Part shown: in pieces, positions 8,082 to 16,745 of the stretch
Layout of the letters: each line of letters starts with the position of its first letter
Position numbering within the stretch: position 1 is the first letter of the stretch
Origin: Streptomyces sp. NRRL F-5135
GTDB taxonomy: Bacteria > Actinomycetota > Actinomycetes > Streptomycetales > Streptomycetaceae
Reading direction: 5' to 3'
Length of the DNA: 64,000 nt
Assembly (NCBI RefSeq): GCF_000719775.1
Contig: NZ_JOHR01000006.1
Coordinates: forward strand, 186,001 to 250,000
Program-made: the position numbers and the translations under genes
The notes under the pieces: model-generated
Seen by the model: the letters and a program-made list of their open reading frames with translations, nothing else
Told to the model about the DNA's origin: nothing
Databases searched by the model: none

Positions 8082-9182
8082 TCACTTCTCCAGGCAGAAC
8101 TCGTCGATGGGGTAGCCGACGTGCCGGTCCTCCAGGGGCAGGTAGCCGAGTACCTTGTCGCCGGGCTTCAGCTCGGTACTGTTGAGCACCGAGCCGCCGG
8201 GGCCGAGCACCCGGACGTGCCAGTCGTCCTGGAGGATGAGGTTCACCTTGCGGCCGTCGGGTGCCTCGGCGTCGATGGAGATCAGCGGACGCGACTCGAT
8301 CTTCACCCGGCCGACGGTCACCAACCGGGTCTGGCCCTTGATGTCGACGGCGGTCACCTTGCTGCCGGCCTTGAGCTCGCTCAGGTAGTTGGTCCGCTCG
8401 TCCTTTCCGATCGTGTACGAGTGGATGGCACCGGCGTTGACACGGAACGGCCGCGTCGGCATGTAGGGCAGCGGGTGCGTCTCGCTGACGCAGAGGATCA
8501 TGCCCTTGGAGTGGGAGCCGACGAGGATGCCCTCGTCCTCCCGGAAGTGGCTGCAGGTGTCCACGCAGGCGCGCTCGCCCATGCCGATGTGCTCGGTGGC
8601 GGTGACGGTGAGTTCGGTGAGGTCCAGGTCGGCCACACCCACCTCGGCCGCCGCCTTGAGCGCGGTGGCGTCGCCCACCTTGCGGGGAGCCATCATGACT
8701 CCGTCGGAGCCGTGCTCCAGGACGCCGAAGATGATCTCCGCCTCCGCCACGTCCTGGGCCACGGTGATCAGGCTCCCGGTCGACCGGGCCGCCGCGGCGA
8801 TCACGATCTCCAGCGGAATCTTGGTGGGGTCGCGGAAGAGCAGCACGCTCCAGCGCTCGTCGCGCGCCGACCGGCAGGCGTCCTCCAGGGTGGGTGCGTC
8901 GATGATCTCGGTGAACCTGCCGAACTCCACCTCGGGGTGGCGTACGGCGAGTTCGGCGGGGAGCCCGTGCCGCCGGGGGTCGACGACGACCACGTCGGCG
9001 GCCCCGAACTCCGCCGGCAGCTCCTTGCCGTCGGGGAAGAAGACCTTCTTGACGGTGGGCGGCAGCCCCTCCAGGTCGGCGAGGTCGTCGGTGACCACGG
9101 CGTCGACTCGCTGGTGCAGGGCCTCTTCGAGGACGGCCTGCCTCGCGCCGACGGTACGGATGTCCAACCAGACCAACTTCAC
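8082..9182 (-). CDS. griH: 3-dehydroquinate synthase II family enzyme (GriH-like, 3,4-AHBA synthase)
   Basis: A 366-residue protein starting at GTG 9182 (GGGAG 8 nt upstream). It matches the archaeal-type DHQ synthase II family along its whole length, with the conserved stretches DEVHLI-like ERTNYLSELKAGSKV, GMGERACVDTCSHFREDEG and the C-terminal EDRHVGYPIDEFCLEK. In grixazone biosynthesis GriH converts the C7 product of the GriI aldolase to 3-amino-4-hydroxybenzoate. The GriI-like aldolase gene is directly upstream at 9349-10152, which makes the 3,4-AHBA role strong by context. Normal primary shikimate synthesis in these bacteria uses the unrelated AroB type, which supports a specialised role. 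Confidence 0.9.
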   Translation of the reverse strand: MKLVWLDIRTVGARQAVLEEALHQRVDAVVTDDLADLEGLPPTVKKVFFPDGKELPAEFGAADVVVVDPRRHGLPAELAVRHPEVEFGRFTEIIDAPTLEDACRSARDERWSVLLFRDPTKIPLEIVIAAAARSTGSLITVAQDVAEAEIIFGVLEHGSDGVMMAPRKVGDATALKAAAEVGVADLDLTELTVTATEHIGMGERACVDTCSHFREDEGILVGSHSKGMILCVSETHPLPYMPTRPFRVNAGAIHSYTIGKDERTNYLSELKAGSKVTAVDIKGQTRLVTVGRVKIESRPLISIDAEAPDGRKVNLILQDDWHVRVLGPGGSVLNSTELKPGDKVLGYLPLEDRHVGYPIDEFCLEK

Positions 9183-9240
9183 TGTGCGACTCCCTTGTTC
9201 TCACGATCGGTTGTGTTGCGGATGAGGTGCGGGACGGCCG

Positions 9241-9310
9241 GGTACCGCCGGAGCCGGTACGGCCGGAGCCGGTACGGCCGGAGCCGGTACGGCCGGAGCC
9301 GGTACGGCCG
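9241..9310. repeat. 15-bp tandem repeat, about 4.7 copies
   Basis: Four perfect head-to-tail units of GAGCCGGTACGGCCG occupy 9251-9310, preceded by a partial unit with one mismatch (9241-9250). The array fills most of the 166-bp gap between the aldolase stop and the cyclase start in the 3,4-AHBA operon. There are no spacers. Each unit contains short GGCC/CCGG self-complementarity. Confidence 0.9.
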
Positions 9311-9348
9311 AATCGGGCACGGACCGCGCCCGGACGTCGCGGCAGGGG

Positions 9349-10152
9349 TCACAGCAGGCTCTCGACCGTGACCAGCTCGCGGTGGATCAGCCGGGCGAGG
9401 CGGCGCGCGGTCGCCTCCGGATCATCGGCGGCGAAGACGTTGCGGCCCATGGCGACACCGGCGGCGCCGCCGCGCAGGGCCTCCTCCACGTAGCGGAGGA
9501 GTTCGGACTCGTCGGCCACGCGCGGCCCGCCGACCACCACCACGGGAACGGGCGAGGCCCGGGTGACGGCCGTCATCTCCTCGACCGAGCCGACGTAGAG
9601 CGTCTTCACCAGGTCGGCCCCGAGGTCGGCGGCGAGGGTGACGGCGTGGGCGACCAGTTCGGGAGCGCGCGGATCGGTGATCTTGGGTCCGCGCGGGTAC
9701 ATCATCGCGAGCAGCGGTACGTTCCAGCGGTCGCAGGCGTCGGCCACCGTGGCCATGTCCGCTATCTGGCGGGCCTCCCCGGCCGAGCCGAGGTTGACGT
9801 GCACACTGACAGCGTCCGCGCCCAGCCGTACCGCTTCCTCCACACTGGCCACGAGGTACTTCGCGTTCGGATCGGGGGCGTGCACGGTGCTCGCGCTCAG
9901 GTGTACGACCAGCGAGACGTCCGCGAACCAACCGGGGTCGATGGAGCGCAGGGCGCCCTTGTGCAGCACCACGGCGTCCACCCCGGCCCTGGCCAGCCCG
10001 CCCACCAGGGAGTTGACTCCGCTGCCGCCGGTCACGGGGCCGTCGGTGACGGAGTGGTCGAGCGGCACGATCAGCAACCGCGAGAGATGGTGCCGGTGCA
10101 GCCGGCGGAGTCTGAGCCGGCGGCCGAAGTGAGTGTTCAGTTCCATTGCCAT
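9349..10152 (-). CDS. griI: 2-amino-3,7-dideoxy-D-threo-hept-6-ulosonate synthase-type aldolase (GriI-like)
   Basis: A 267-residue DhnA/DeoC-type class I aldolase; AGGAGA lies 6 nt before ATG 10152. The catalytic set is visible in family register: Asp32 in PLDHSVTDGP, Tyr152 in MMYPRG and Schiff-base Lys183 in DLVKTLYVGS. These correspond to the Asp/Tyr/Lys set known in the archaeal ADH synthase. The enzyme joins L-aspartate 4-semialdehyde to a C3 (DHAP in GriI) or C6 ketose-phosphate donor. Next to the GriH-like gene and aspartate kinase it is predicted to start 3-amino-4-hydroxybenzoate synthesis. Confidence 0.9.
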   Translation of the reverse strand: MAMELNTHFGRRLRLRRLHRHHLSRLLIVPLDHSVTDGPVTGGSGVNSLVGGLARAGVDAVVLHKGALRSIDPGWFADVSLVVHLSASTVHAPDPNAKYLVASVEEAVRLGADAVSVHVNLGSAGEARQIADMATVADACDRWNVPLLAMMYPRGPKITDPRAPELVAHAVTLAADLGADLVKTLYVGSVEEMTAVTRASPVPVVVVGGPRVADESELLRYVEEALRGGAAGVAMGRNVFAADDPEATARRLARLIHRELVTVESLL

Positions 10153-10191
10153 GTGATCTCCTGTAGCCGGTCGGGCCGGGCGAGCGACGGC

Positions 10192-11439
10192 TCAGGCCGC
10201 GACCGGTGACTCGAGTTCGAACTCCCGGTGGAGGACGTCCACCGCCGCCACGGTGCGGTCGGCGGGCACGGTCACCGACACGCGCAGCTGCGAGGAGGCC
10301 ACCGAGGTCACCTCGACGCCCGCCCTGGCCAGGGCCGAGAGCATCCGGGCGCCGTACCCGGGGCGGCTGAGCAGTCCCGTACCGACCAGCGAGACCTTGC
10401 CCTCGTCCTCGTACACCCGCGTCGTGCCGCCGCACCGCTCGATCAGGCGGCCCAGGACGCCGGTGAGCGCCGTCACGTGGGACCTGCTCACGGTCATGCT
10501 CACGGTGAGCCGGTCCTCGCCGGTCCCGGTGAACGCGGCCATGTCCACGGGGACCGCGCCCGTGGCGACCGCCTCGAAGACGTCGGTCGCGCGGATCCCC
10601 GCGGCGCGGGGGACCCGGATGACCATCCGGACCATGTCGAGGTCGTGCACCACCGCCACGACGGTGGGCCTTGTCTCCAGCATCGTCTCTCTCCGTTCGT
10701 CCAGGATGAACGTGCCGGCGCCGTCACCCGCGGCGTGCAGGACGCGGATCTCCACACCGGTCAGGGCCGCGAGTTCGACGGCACGCGTGTGCAGGACACG
10801 GGCCCCGGCGAACGCCATCTCCTCCATGACACGGACGGGTACGCCGGGCAGGAGGCGGGCCTCCGGTACGATCCGCGGGTCCGCGGTGTAGACGCCGTCC
10901 ACGTCCGTGTAGATCTCGCACCGAGCGGCGCCGAGTGCCGAGGCCAGTGCGACCGCCGTGGTGTCCGAGCCGCCTCGGCCCAGGGTGAGCGGATCGCCGT
11001 TGCCGGCCGTTCCCTGGAACCCGGCCACCACCACCACGTGCCCCTGCCCCAGCAGCCGCTCGATGTGCGCGGTGTCGACGGTGGCGACGATGCCTTCCCC
11101 GGCGCGCCCGGCCGCCCGGATCCCGGTCTGCGCGCCGGAAACCGAACTCGCCGGGGCGCCCGCCTCCCAGAGCGCCATGGCCAGCAGCGCCGCCGACGCG
11201 GTCTCGCCGGTGCTCAGGAGCTGGTCCACCTCACGCGGTGGCGGCAGCGCGCCCGCCTCGGCAGCCAGCGCGAGCAACTCGTCCGTCGTTCCGCCCCGCG
11301 CCGAGACGACCACCACGACCGGCCGGCCCGTCGCCCGCGCCCGGGCCACCCGTCGTGCCACGGCGTGGATCTGGTCCACCGAAGCGAGAGAGGTGCCCCC
11401 GAACTTCAGCACCAGGACGCCGTCCCGCGGTTGATTCAC
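10192..11439 (-). CDS. Aspartate kinase
   Basis: A 415-residue aspartokinase with the nucleotide motif KFGGTSL (residues 12-18), the aspartate-binding stretch STGETASAALLA (about 76-87), GRGGSDTTAVALA (about 154-166) and a C-terminal pair of ACT regulatory domains (about 260-415). It phosphorylates L-aspartate, the first step toward aspartate 4-semialdehyde, the C4 substrate of the aldolase just downstream. A pathway copy probably raises precursor supply or escapes feedback control. No aspartate semialdehyde dehydrogenase is in the window, so the chromosomal one must be used. It is 39 nt upstream of the aldolase gene. Confidence 0.92.
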   Translation of the reverse strand: MNQPRDGVLVLKFGGTSLASVDQIHAVARRVARARATGRPVVVVVSARGGTTDELLALAAEAGALPPPREVDQLLSTGETASAALLAMALWEAGAPASSVSGAQTGIRAAGRAGEGIVATVDTAHIERLLGQGHVVVVAGFQGTAGNGDPLTLGRGGSDTTAVALASALGAARCEIYTDVDGVYTADPRIVPEARLLPGVPVRVMEEMAFAGARVLHTRAVELAALTGVEIRVLHAAGDGAGTFILDERRETMLETRPTVVAVVHDLDMVRMVIRVPRAAGIRATDVFEAVATGAVPVDMAAFTGTGEDRLTVSMTVSRSHVTALTGVLGRLIERCGGTTRVYEDEGKVSLVGTGLLSRPGYGARMLSALARAGVEVTSVASSQLRVSVTVPADRTVAAVDVLHREFELESPVAA

Positions 11440-11538
11440 AGCACTGCCCCCCAGCTCGTGTTGCCTCCGGGGGAAGAGACTTCGTGAGGGGCGTATCGAA
11501 CCGATTAAGAGGTTGTTCTTGGTCGATATTGATCGGGT

Positions 11539-12486
11539 TCAGTCAGTATTGGTCAGCACATGGAGCCAGGACGCGGCGAGTTGCTTGAAGACATCACGCT
11601 CCGCGCGCAACCGGCTGTTCTCGCGCTCGAGTTCGTCGAGCCGGTCCGCGGCGGCTCCCGTCGGCGGTTCGGACGGTGCGGCCCCGGGCGGGTTCGCGGA
11701 GGGGTGAGCCGACCGCCGCGCCGGCACGTACAGCAGGTCCGTGTCGCCGGCGAGGATGGCCGACTCCAGGGAGCGCAGCGCGGCGCCCGGCTCCAGGCCC
11801 AGTTCCCCGACGAACCTGGCCCGTACCTCCCGGAACAGCTCCAGGGCCTCCGCCTGCCGTCCCGACCGGTACAGCGCGAGCATCAGCTGGGCCGTGAACG
11901 ACTCACGGAAGGGGTGCTCGGCCGCGTGGTCGCGCAGTTCCCCGATGATGGTGTGGTGCCGGCCCAGCCGGAGTTCGTTGTCGAGGCACTCCTCGACCAC
12001 CGAGAGACGTTCCTCCTCGGCGAACGCGGCGGCGTTACGGAGCTTCAGGCTCCCCAGCCCCGCGGCGACCGGTCCCTGCCACAGCTCCAGCGACGCGCGC
12101 AGCAGCCCGACGCCCTCCTCCAGGCCGCCTTCCCTGGCCCGTGCCCTGCCCCGGGCCACCAGGTCCTGGAAGCGGTACAGGTCGAGCGCCTCCCTGTCGA
12201 CATGGAGCTGGTACCCGGACGGCCGGGTCCGGATGACGTCCCCCGCTCCGAGGTCGGCGAAGGACCGGCGCAGCGACGACACACAGATGCGGACCTGGGA
12301 CAGCGCCGACGCGGGGGGCCTCTCGTCCCAGATCGCGTCGATGATGGAGCTCATCTGGACGACCCGGTTGGCCTCCAGCAGGAGCAGGGCCAGCAAGGTC
12401 TGCTGGCGCGGCCCGCCCAGCCGCAATGACGCGCCGGCACACTCGACCCGTAACGGACCGAGGAGGCGGAAGTCGATGTCCCCCAT
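11539..12486 (-). CDS. SARP-family transcriptional activator (TTA codon)
   Basis: A 315-residue AfsR/SARP regulator: OmpR-like winged-helix N-terminus (FRLLGPLRVECAGASLRLGG, about 6-25, through RTRPSGYQL near 100) followed by the bacterial transcriptional activation domain (about 105-250). The tail (about 285-310) is coiled-coil-like (LDELERENSRLRAERDVFK), unusual for a small SARP. ATG 12486 is chosen because the family's N-terminus begins there. Codon 12 is TTA (12453-12451), implying bldA dependence. It lies directly upstream of the aspartate kinase-aldolase-cyclase operon on the same strand (99-nt gap), so it probably activates the cluster. Confidence 0.9.
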   Translation of the reverse strand: MGDIDFRLLGPLRVECAGASLRLGGPRQQTLLALLLLEANRVVQMSSIIDAIWDERPPASALSQVRICVSSLRRSFADLGAGDVIRTRPSGYQLHVDREALDLYRFQDLVARGRARAREGGLEEGVGLLRASLELWQGPVAAGLGSLKLRNAAAFAEEERLSVVEECLDNELRLGRHHTIIGELRDHAAEHPFRESFTAQLMLALYRSGRQAEALELFREVRARFVGELGLEPGAALRSLESAILAGDTDLLYVPARRSAHPSANPPGAAPSEPPTGAAADRLDELERENSRLRAERDVFKQLAASWLHVLTNTD

Positions 12487-12818
12487 TGGATATCCCCGTT
12501 CGACCGACGATGCTGGTGCCGTCAGCCTCGCACCCGTCGGCGACCGTGTGCCACAGCCGTGGTGATAGTTAGTCAATAGGCGGTCAAATACGCCGCTGAC
12601 CAGCGGCTGTCGCGGCGCCGCGGACGCGGCGGGCGGCGGGGCGCAGGGCCCCGAGCGCTGTTCGCGCGCGGCCCCTCCCCGTAGGTGACCAAGTACGCGC
12701 CGGTCGATTGTCCGTCGCTCGCGGCGGGAGCGAGGCTCTTCCCCCAGGCCCTGTCCGGCCGGTCAGGCGGGTGTTCTCCGAGGTGCCCGCCCGTATTCCA
12801 GGTGAGGAGCTCACGCAC
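12487..12818. promoter_or_regulatory. Divergent promoter region between SARP and WrbA-like genes
   Basis: A 332-bp region with no convincing gene. A relatively AT-rich stretch (about 12562-12590, TGATAGTTAGTCAATAGG) and a small inverted repeat (GCCGCT-GACC-AGCGGC, near 12591-12606) lie on the SARP side. Promoters for both directions are expected here, but I could not assign -35/-10 boxes or SARP heptamer repeats with confidence. Confidence 0.35.
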
Positions 12819-13430
12819 GTGACGAACGTCGCTGTCATCCACTACTCGTCCACCGGCCATGTCCACCAGCTGGCCCGGGCCGCCGCCGGAGCGGCGGAGA
12901 AGGCCGGCGGCGAGGTCCGCCTGCGACAGGTCGCCGAACTCGCCCCGCCGGAGGCCATCGCGTCCAACGCGGCCTGGGCCGCACACCGCGCGGCCACCGC
13001 CGACCTCGCCGTCGCGGCCGTCGAGGACCTTCAGTGGGCGGATGTGATCCTCTTCGGCACACCGACCCGCTTCGGTCTGCCGGCCGCCCAGTTGAAGCAG
13101 TTCATCGACACGGCCGGTCCTCTGTGGGCACAGGGCGCGCTGGTGGACAAGGTCGTCTCCTCGTTCACCTCCACCTCGACCGCGCACGGCGGTCAGGAGT
13201 CCACACTCCTCGCCCTCAACAACACCTTTTACCACTGGGGTTCGGTCATCGTCCCTCCCGGGTACGCGGACGGGATCCAGTTCGCCGCCACCAACGGCAA
13301 TCCCTACGGCGCGAGCAGTGTGTCCTTCAACGGCACCGAGGCGCCCACGGCCGACAATCTCGCCGCGGTCGAGTTCCAGGCCCGGCGCTGCGTGGAGATC
13401 GCCTCGGCTCTCGCGCGGGGACGCGCCTGA
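12819..13430 (+). CDS. WrbA-type NAD(P)H:quinone oxidoreductase (flavodoxin fold)
   Basis: A 203-residue flavodoxin-like protein; GTG 12819 begins the conserved N-terminal strand (VTNVAVIHYSSTGHVHQLA) with GAGGAG about 10 nt upstream. The FMN phosphate loop YSSTGHVHQL (about 8-17), the aromatic stacking region FGTPTRFG (about 74-81) and the WrbA signature STSTAHGGQESTL (about 116-128) are present. It reduces quinones by two electrons. In this cluster it may keep o-aminophenols reduced or protect against quinone-imines. It is the first gene of the rightward run, 89 nt before the P-loop kinase gene. Confidence 0.9.
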   Translation: MTNVAVIHYSSTGHVHQLARAAAGAAEKAGGEVRLRQVAELAPPEAIASNAAWAAHRAATADLAVAAVEDLQWADVILFGTPTRFGLPAAQLKQFIDTAGPLWAQGALVDKVVSSFTSTSTAHGGQESTLLALNNTFYHWGSVIVPPGYADGIQFAATNGNPYGASSVSFNGTEAPTADNLAAVEFQARRCVEIASALARGRA

Positions 13431-13519
13431 CCCGTGTTGCGAAGGTCCCGCCTCGCCGGCTGTACGCCCGAGGCCGGCGCGGCGGCCGCGACCGCGACCG
13501 CCAGGAAGGAGTGACCTCC

Positions 13520-14209
13520 ATGTCCACCCTCACTCACGCCCCGCTCCCCGGGCCCCAGGCCCCTTCCGCCGCGGACGGCCCGGCCTTCTGCGTCCTGCTG
13601 GGCCCCGACTACGCGGGCAAGTCGTCGGCGCTGACCGGTCTGCGCCGCTCCTCGGCGCCCTGGCGGCTGCTCTCGGTGGACGACGCGTTCCTCGCCCCCG
13701 AGCACGCCCTGATCGGCCGGCTGCGCCGGGATGTCGTCAAGGACGTGGCGGTGGCGCCGGCGGCCACGTGGTCGCCCGACTTCCTGACGACCATCGTGCA
13801 GGCGGCCGTCGTCCACCTCCGGGACCGGCTGATGACCGGCGACCCGGCCAGGCCCGCCGTCGTCGACTCGTACTACTACAAGCTGCTCGCCAAGTGCCGG
13901 CTGGCAGGCGCGGCGGACAACCCGATGGTGAGCTGGTGGCGGTCCTTCCCCAGGCCGCGCAGGGTGATCTACCTCGACGTCAGCCCCGAGAGCGCCTGGC
14001 AGCGCTGCGGGCGGGGCGCGCGGCTCAACCGCCTCGAGTACTACGGCGAACGGCCCGGGCGCGCCGGCTTCGACCGCTACCAGCGGGACCTGGCCGAGGC
14101 CATGCGGGAGGAGATCCGCGACCTGCCCGTGACCGTGCTCGGCGAGCGAGAGGGCCCCGTCCGGACCACCGACGCGATAGGGAAGGTGCTCACTGATGAA
14201 TTCGGCTGA
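13520..14209 (+). CDS. Thymidylate-kinase-like P-loop protein
   Basis: A 229-residue NTPase/kinase; ATG 13520 has AAGGAG upstream (13504-13510 region). Walker A is GPDYAGKSS (about 28-36). VVDSYYYKLLAKC (about 114-126) resembles the Asp/Arg-Tyr substrate region of thymidylate kinases, and the arginine-rich stretch CGRGARLNRLEYYG (about 166-179) fits a LID. It is not a normal TMK in sequence or context. It overlaps the next gene by 14 bp. Phosphorylation of a pathway intermediate, or of a nucleotide-like moiety, is possible; the substrate is unknown. Confidence 0.7.
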   Translation: MSTLTHAPLPGPQAPSAADGPAFCVLLGPDYAGKSSALTGLRRSSAPWRLLSVDDAFLAPEHALIGRLRRDVVKDVAVAPAATWSPDFLTTIVQAAVVHLRDRLMTGDPARPAVVDSYYYKLLAKCRLAGAADNPMVSWWRSFPRPRRVIYLDVSPESAWQRCGRGARLNRLEYYGERPGRAGFDRYQRDLAEAMREEIRDLPVTVLGEREGPVRTTDAIGKVLTDEFG

Positions 14210-15887
14210 CAGGGGGACGGGCCCGGGGCGCCTCGACCGGTACCGGGACCGCGTCTTCGAAGAACGGCGGCGGTTGCGAACGGCCTTCGCCGACCCGGCG
14301 GGCCACCAGCGGCGGGTGCTCACCGACCTGCTGGAGTTCAACGCCGGTACCGAGTACGGCCGCGCGCACGGCTTCGGCCGGATCCGGACGGTCGACGACT
14401 TTCGCCGCGCCGTCCCCGTACAGGGCTACGCCGACCTCGAACCGTGGATCGAGCGGGCGGCGGCGGGCGCGGACGGGGTGCTCACCGCCGACCCGCCCGC
14501 CCTGTTCTTCACCAGCAGCGGCAGCACCGGCGCGCGCAAGAAGATCCCGGTGACCCCGCGGTTCATGCGCACGTCCTTCTTCCCCTTCTACTACGCGGCC
14601 TGGGCCCCCTTGATCGAACACTTCCCCGAGGTGCTCGACCACCCCGACGCGGTGCTCAATCTCAAGCAGGACCCGCTGTCCGCACCGCCCACCACGGCCT
14701 CCGGACGGCCGCACGTCGGAGCCAGCCAGGTCGACTTCGGGGCGGCGTTCGGCGAGCCGCTGGCCGCGGAACCGGGCACCGGAGCCCGGTGGGCCGCCCT
14801 GCCGGTCCCGGTCGATCCGGACGCGCACCTGGAGAAGACGTATCTGCGGCTGCGCCTCGCGGTGGAGAGCGACATCCGATGTGTGATCGGTATCAATCCG
14901 GCCATGGTGGCGGCGGTCCCCCACCAGCTCAACCTGTGGTGGGAGCGGATCGTCAAGGAGATCCGCGACGGCACCGTGGGAGGGGTCCCCCACGGCGAAC
15001 CGAATCCGGAGCGAGCGGCCGAACTGGCGGGGTACGCGGATCGCCACGGCACCGTGCGGCCCGCCCAGGTGTGGCCCCGCGTGCGCGCGCTGTTCTGCTG
15101 GACGACCGGCCTCGCCTCGCTGTACCTGCCGAGGCTGCGGGAGGAGTTCGGCCCGGGAGTCACCTTGCTGCCCGCGCCCGTCGCGGCCTCGGAGGGGCCG
15201 GTGGGTGTGGCCCTGGACCGGCACGCCTCGGCCGGGAGCCTGGTGGTGACGGCCTCGCTGTACGAGTTCGCCGACGCCGACGAGGACCTGGGGCCCGACA
15301 CCCCGACCCTCCTGCCGCACGAGCTCGAACCGCGCCGGGACTACCACGTGATCTTCAGCCATGTCGGTGGCCTGTACCGGTACGCGGTCGGCGACGTCGT
15401 CCGCGTGGTCGACCGGGCCGACGGCGTTCCCAGGCTGGAGTACACCGGGCGCGCCACCCGCTCCGACCACGCGGGGGAGCGGCTGCGCGACGGTCACGTC
15501 GTCAGGGCGCTCCGCGCCGCGCTGGACGCGACCGGGCTCGAGGTGCTGAACGCCGCCTGCCGGGTGGGCCGCCCCGGCGGCACCCCCGCGGCCTACGACT
15601 TCGCCGTGGCGCCGCGGCTGCCGTGGAGCGAGGACGAGGCGGACCGGGTCGGCGTGCTGCTGGACGCGGCTCTCGGCCGGGAGTCGGCCGGCTACCGGGC
15701 GGCCCGGGACCAGGGGCGGCTGGGCGCCCTGTCGCTGCGGACGCTGAGCCGCGACGCGTTCGTGACGGACTGGCAGCGGACCGTCGCCGACGGCGTCCGG
15801 CCGACCCAGGTCAAGGACCGCATCTTCCGCCAGGACCCGGCGCAATGGGCCCGGCTGACCGGAACGGACGAGGAGACCCGACCATGA
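14196..15887 (+). CDS. GH3-family acyl-adenylating enzyme (acyl acid amido synthetase type)
   Basis: A 563-residue protein of the plant-auxin GH3 superfamily. The phosphate-binding motif is FFTSSGSTGARKKIPVTP (about 104-121), the central SLYEFAD-like stretch is near 350, and the adenylate-binding segment YHVIFSHVGGLYRYAVGDVV is near 384-403. GH3 enzymes adenylate a carboxylic acid and transfer the acyl group to an amine. Here a plausible role is amide formation between aromatic acids or between an acid and an amino acid. It overlaps the kinase (14 bp) and the methyltransferase (ATGA), so it is translated as part of one coupled operon. It is the third acid-activating enzyme in the cluster. Confidence 0.85.
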   Translation: MNSADRGTGPGRLDRYRDRVFEERRRLRTAFADPAGHQRRVLTDLLEFNAGTEYGRAHGFGRIRTVDDFRRAVPVQGYADLEPWIERAAAGADGVLTADPPALFFTSSGSTGARKKIPVTPRFMRTSFFPFYYAAWAPLIEHFPEVLDHPDAVLNLKQDPLSAPPTTASGRPHVGASQVDFGAAFGEPLAAEPGTGARWAALPVPVDPDAHLEKTYLRLRLAVESDIRCVIGINPAMVAAVPHQLNLWWERIVKEIRDGTVGGVPHGEPNPERAAELAGYADRHGTVRPAQVWPRVRALFCWTTGLASLYLPRLREEFGPGVTLLPAPVAASEGPVGVALDRHASAGSLVVTASLYEFADADEDLGPDTPTLLPHELEPRRDYHVIFSHVGGLYRYAVGDVVRVVDRADGVPRLEYTGRATRSDHAGERLRDGHVVRALRAALDATGLEVLNAACRVGRPGGTPAAYDFAVAPRLPWSEDEADRVGVLLDAALGRESAGYRAARDQGRLGALSLRTLSRDAFVTDWQRTVADGVRPTQVKDRIFRQDPAQWARLTGTDEETRP

Positions 15888-16744
15888 CGACCGAGACACT
15901 GGACGCCGTCGAACGGACCGCCCTGCTCACCGCGGCCCTGCGCGCCGTGGAGAGCCGGCGCGAGGACCGGCTCTACGAGGACCCGTACGCCGCGGCGCTG
16001 GCCGGCGAGACCGGCCCCGGACTGCTCGCCGAAGTACACGCCGCCACGTTTCCGCCCGGCCGCGCGCGCACACTGCCCAGCACACCGGACTACAACGCGA
16101 TCCGCACCCGGTTCTTCGACGATTACCTCCAGCGGGCCGCCCGGGATGCGTCGACGCCCCAGATCGTGCTGGCACCGGCCGGCATGGACTCGCGCGCCTA
16201 CCGGCTGGGCTGGCCGGACCGCGTCCGCTGGTTCGAGCTCGACCGGCCGGCCGTGCTGGCGTACAAGGAGGACCGGCTGGGGACGGCCGTGCCCCGGGTG
16301 AACCACCGCGAGGTGGCGGCCGATCTCACCGCCGAGGACTGGGAGCGGCGTCTGGAGGCGGCGGGCTACGACCCTGCCGTGCCCTCCGTCTGGCTTCTCG
16401 AAGGGCTTCTCTACTACATCCCCGAGGCGGACGCCCGCCGGATCCTGCACCGGGTGGCGGCCTTCTCCGCGCCCGGCAGCCGGATAGCGGCGGACATCGT
16501 GGGTGCCGCCGCGCTGACCCTGCCCCATATGCGCGGCCTGCTGGACGTGTTCGCGGGCTGGGGCTGTCCCTGGCTGTTCGGCACCGACGAGCCGGAGGCC
16601 CTGTTCGAGGAAGCCGGGTACACGGTCCGGGCGGTCCAGCCCGGCGAGGAGGACGCCGACTACGGACGCTGGCCCGACCCCGTGCCCCCGCGCGGCGAGC
16701 CGGGGGTACGGCGGGTGTTCTTCGTCCACGGCAGGCGGGCTTGA
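15884..16744 (+). CDS. SAM-dependent methyltransferase, leucine carboxyl methyltransferase (PPM1) family
   Basis: A 286-residue methyltransferase of the TIGR00027/LCM group. The N-terminal segment ERTALLTAALRAVESRREDRLYEDPYA (about 9-35) and the SAM-site region LAPAGMDSRAYRLGWPDRVRWFELDRP (about 96-122) are characteristic, as is LLEGLLYYIPEADARRIL (about 168-185). These enzymes methylate hydroxyls or carboxylates of natural products. Its ATG overlaps the GH3 stop. Likely an O- or carboxyl-methyl tailoring step. Confidence 0.87.
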   Translation: MTTETLDAVERTALLTAALRAVESRREDRLYEDPYAAALAGETGPGLLAEVHAATFPPGRARTLPSTPDYNAIRTRFFDDYLQRAARDASTPQIVLAPAGMDSRAYRLGWPDRVRWFELDRPAVLAYKEDRLGTAVPRVNHREVAADLTAEDWERRLEAAGYDPAVPSVWLLEGLLYYIPEADARRILHRVAAFSAPGSRIAADIVGAAALTLPHMRGLLDVFAGWGCPWLFGTDEPEALFEEAGYTVRAVQPGEEDADYGRWPDPVPPRGEPGVRRVFFVHGRRA

Positions 16745-16745
16745 G

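Noticed and set aside
9241..9310. CRISPR-like repeat array
   Set aside because: Units are contiguous with no spacers and there are no cas genes; the same applies to 26617-26700.
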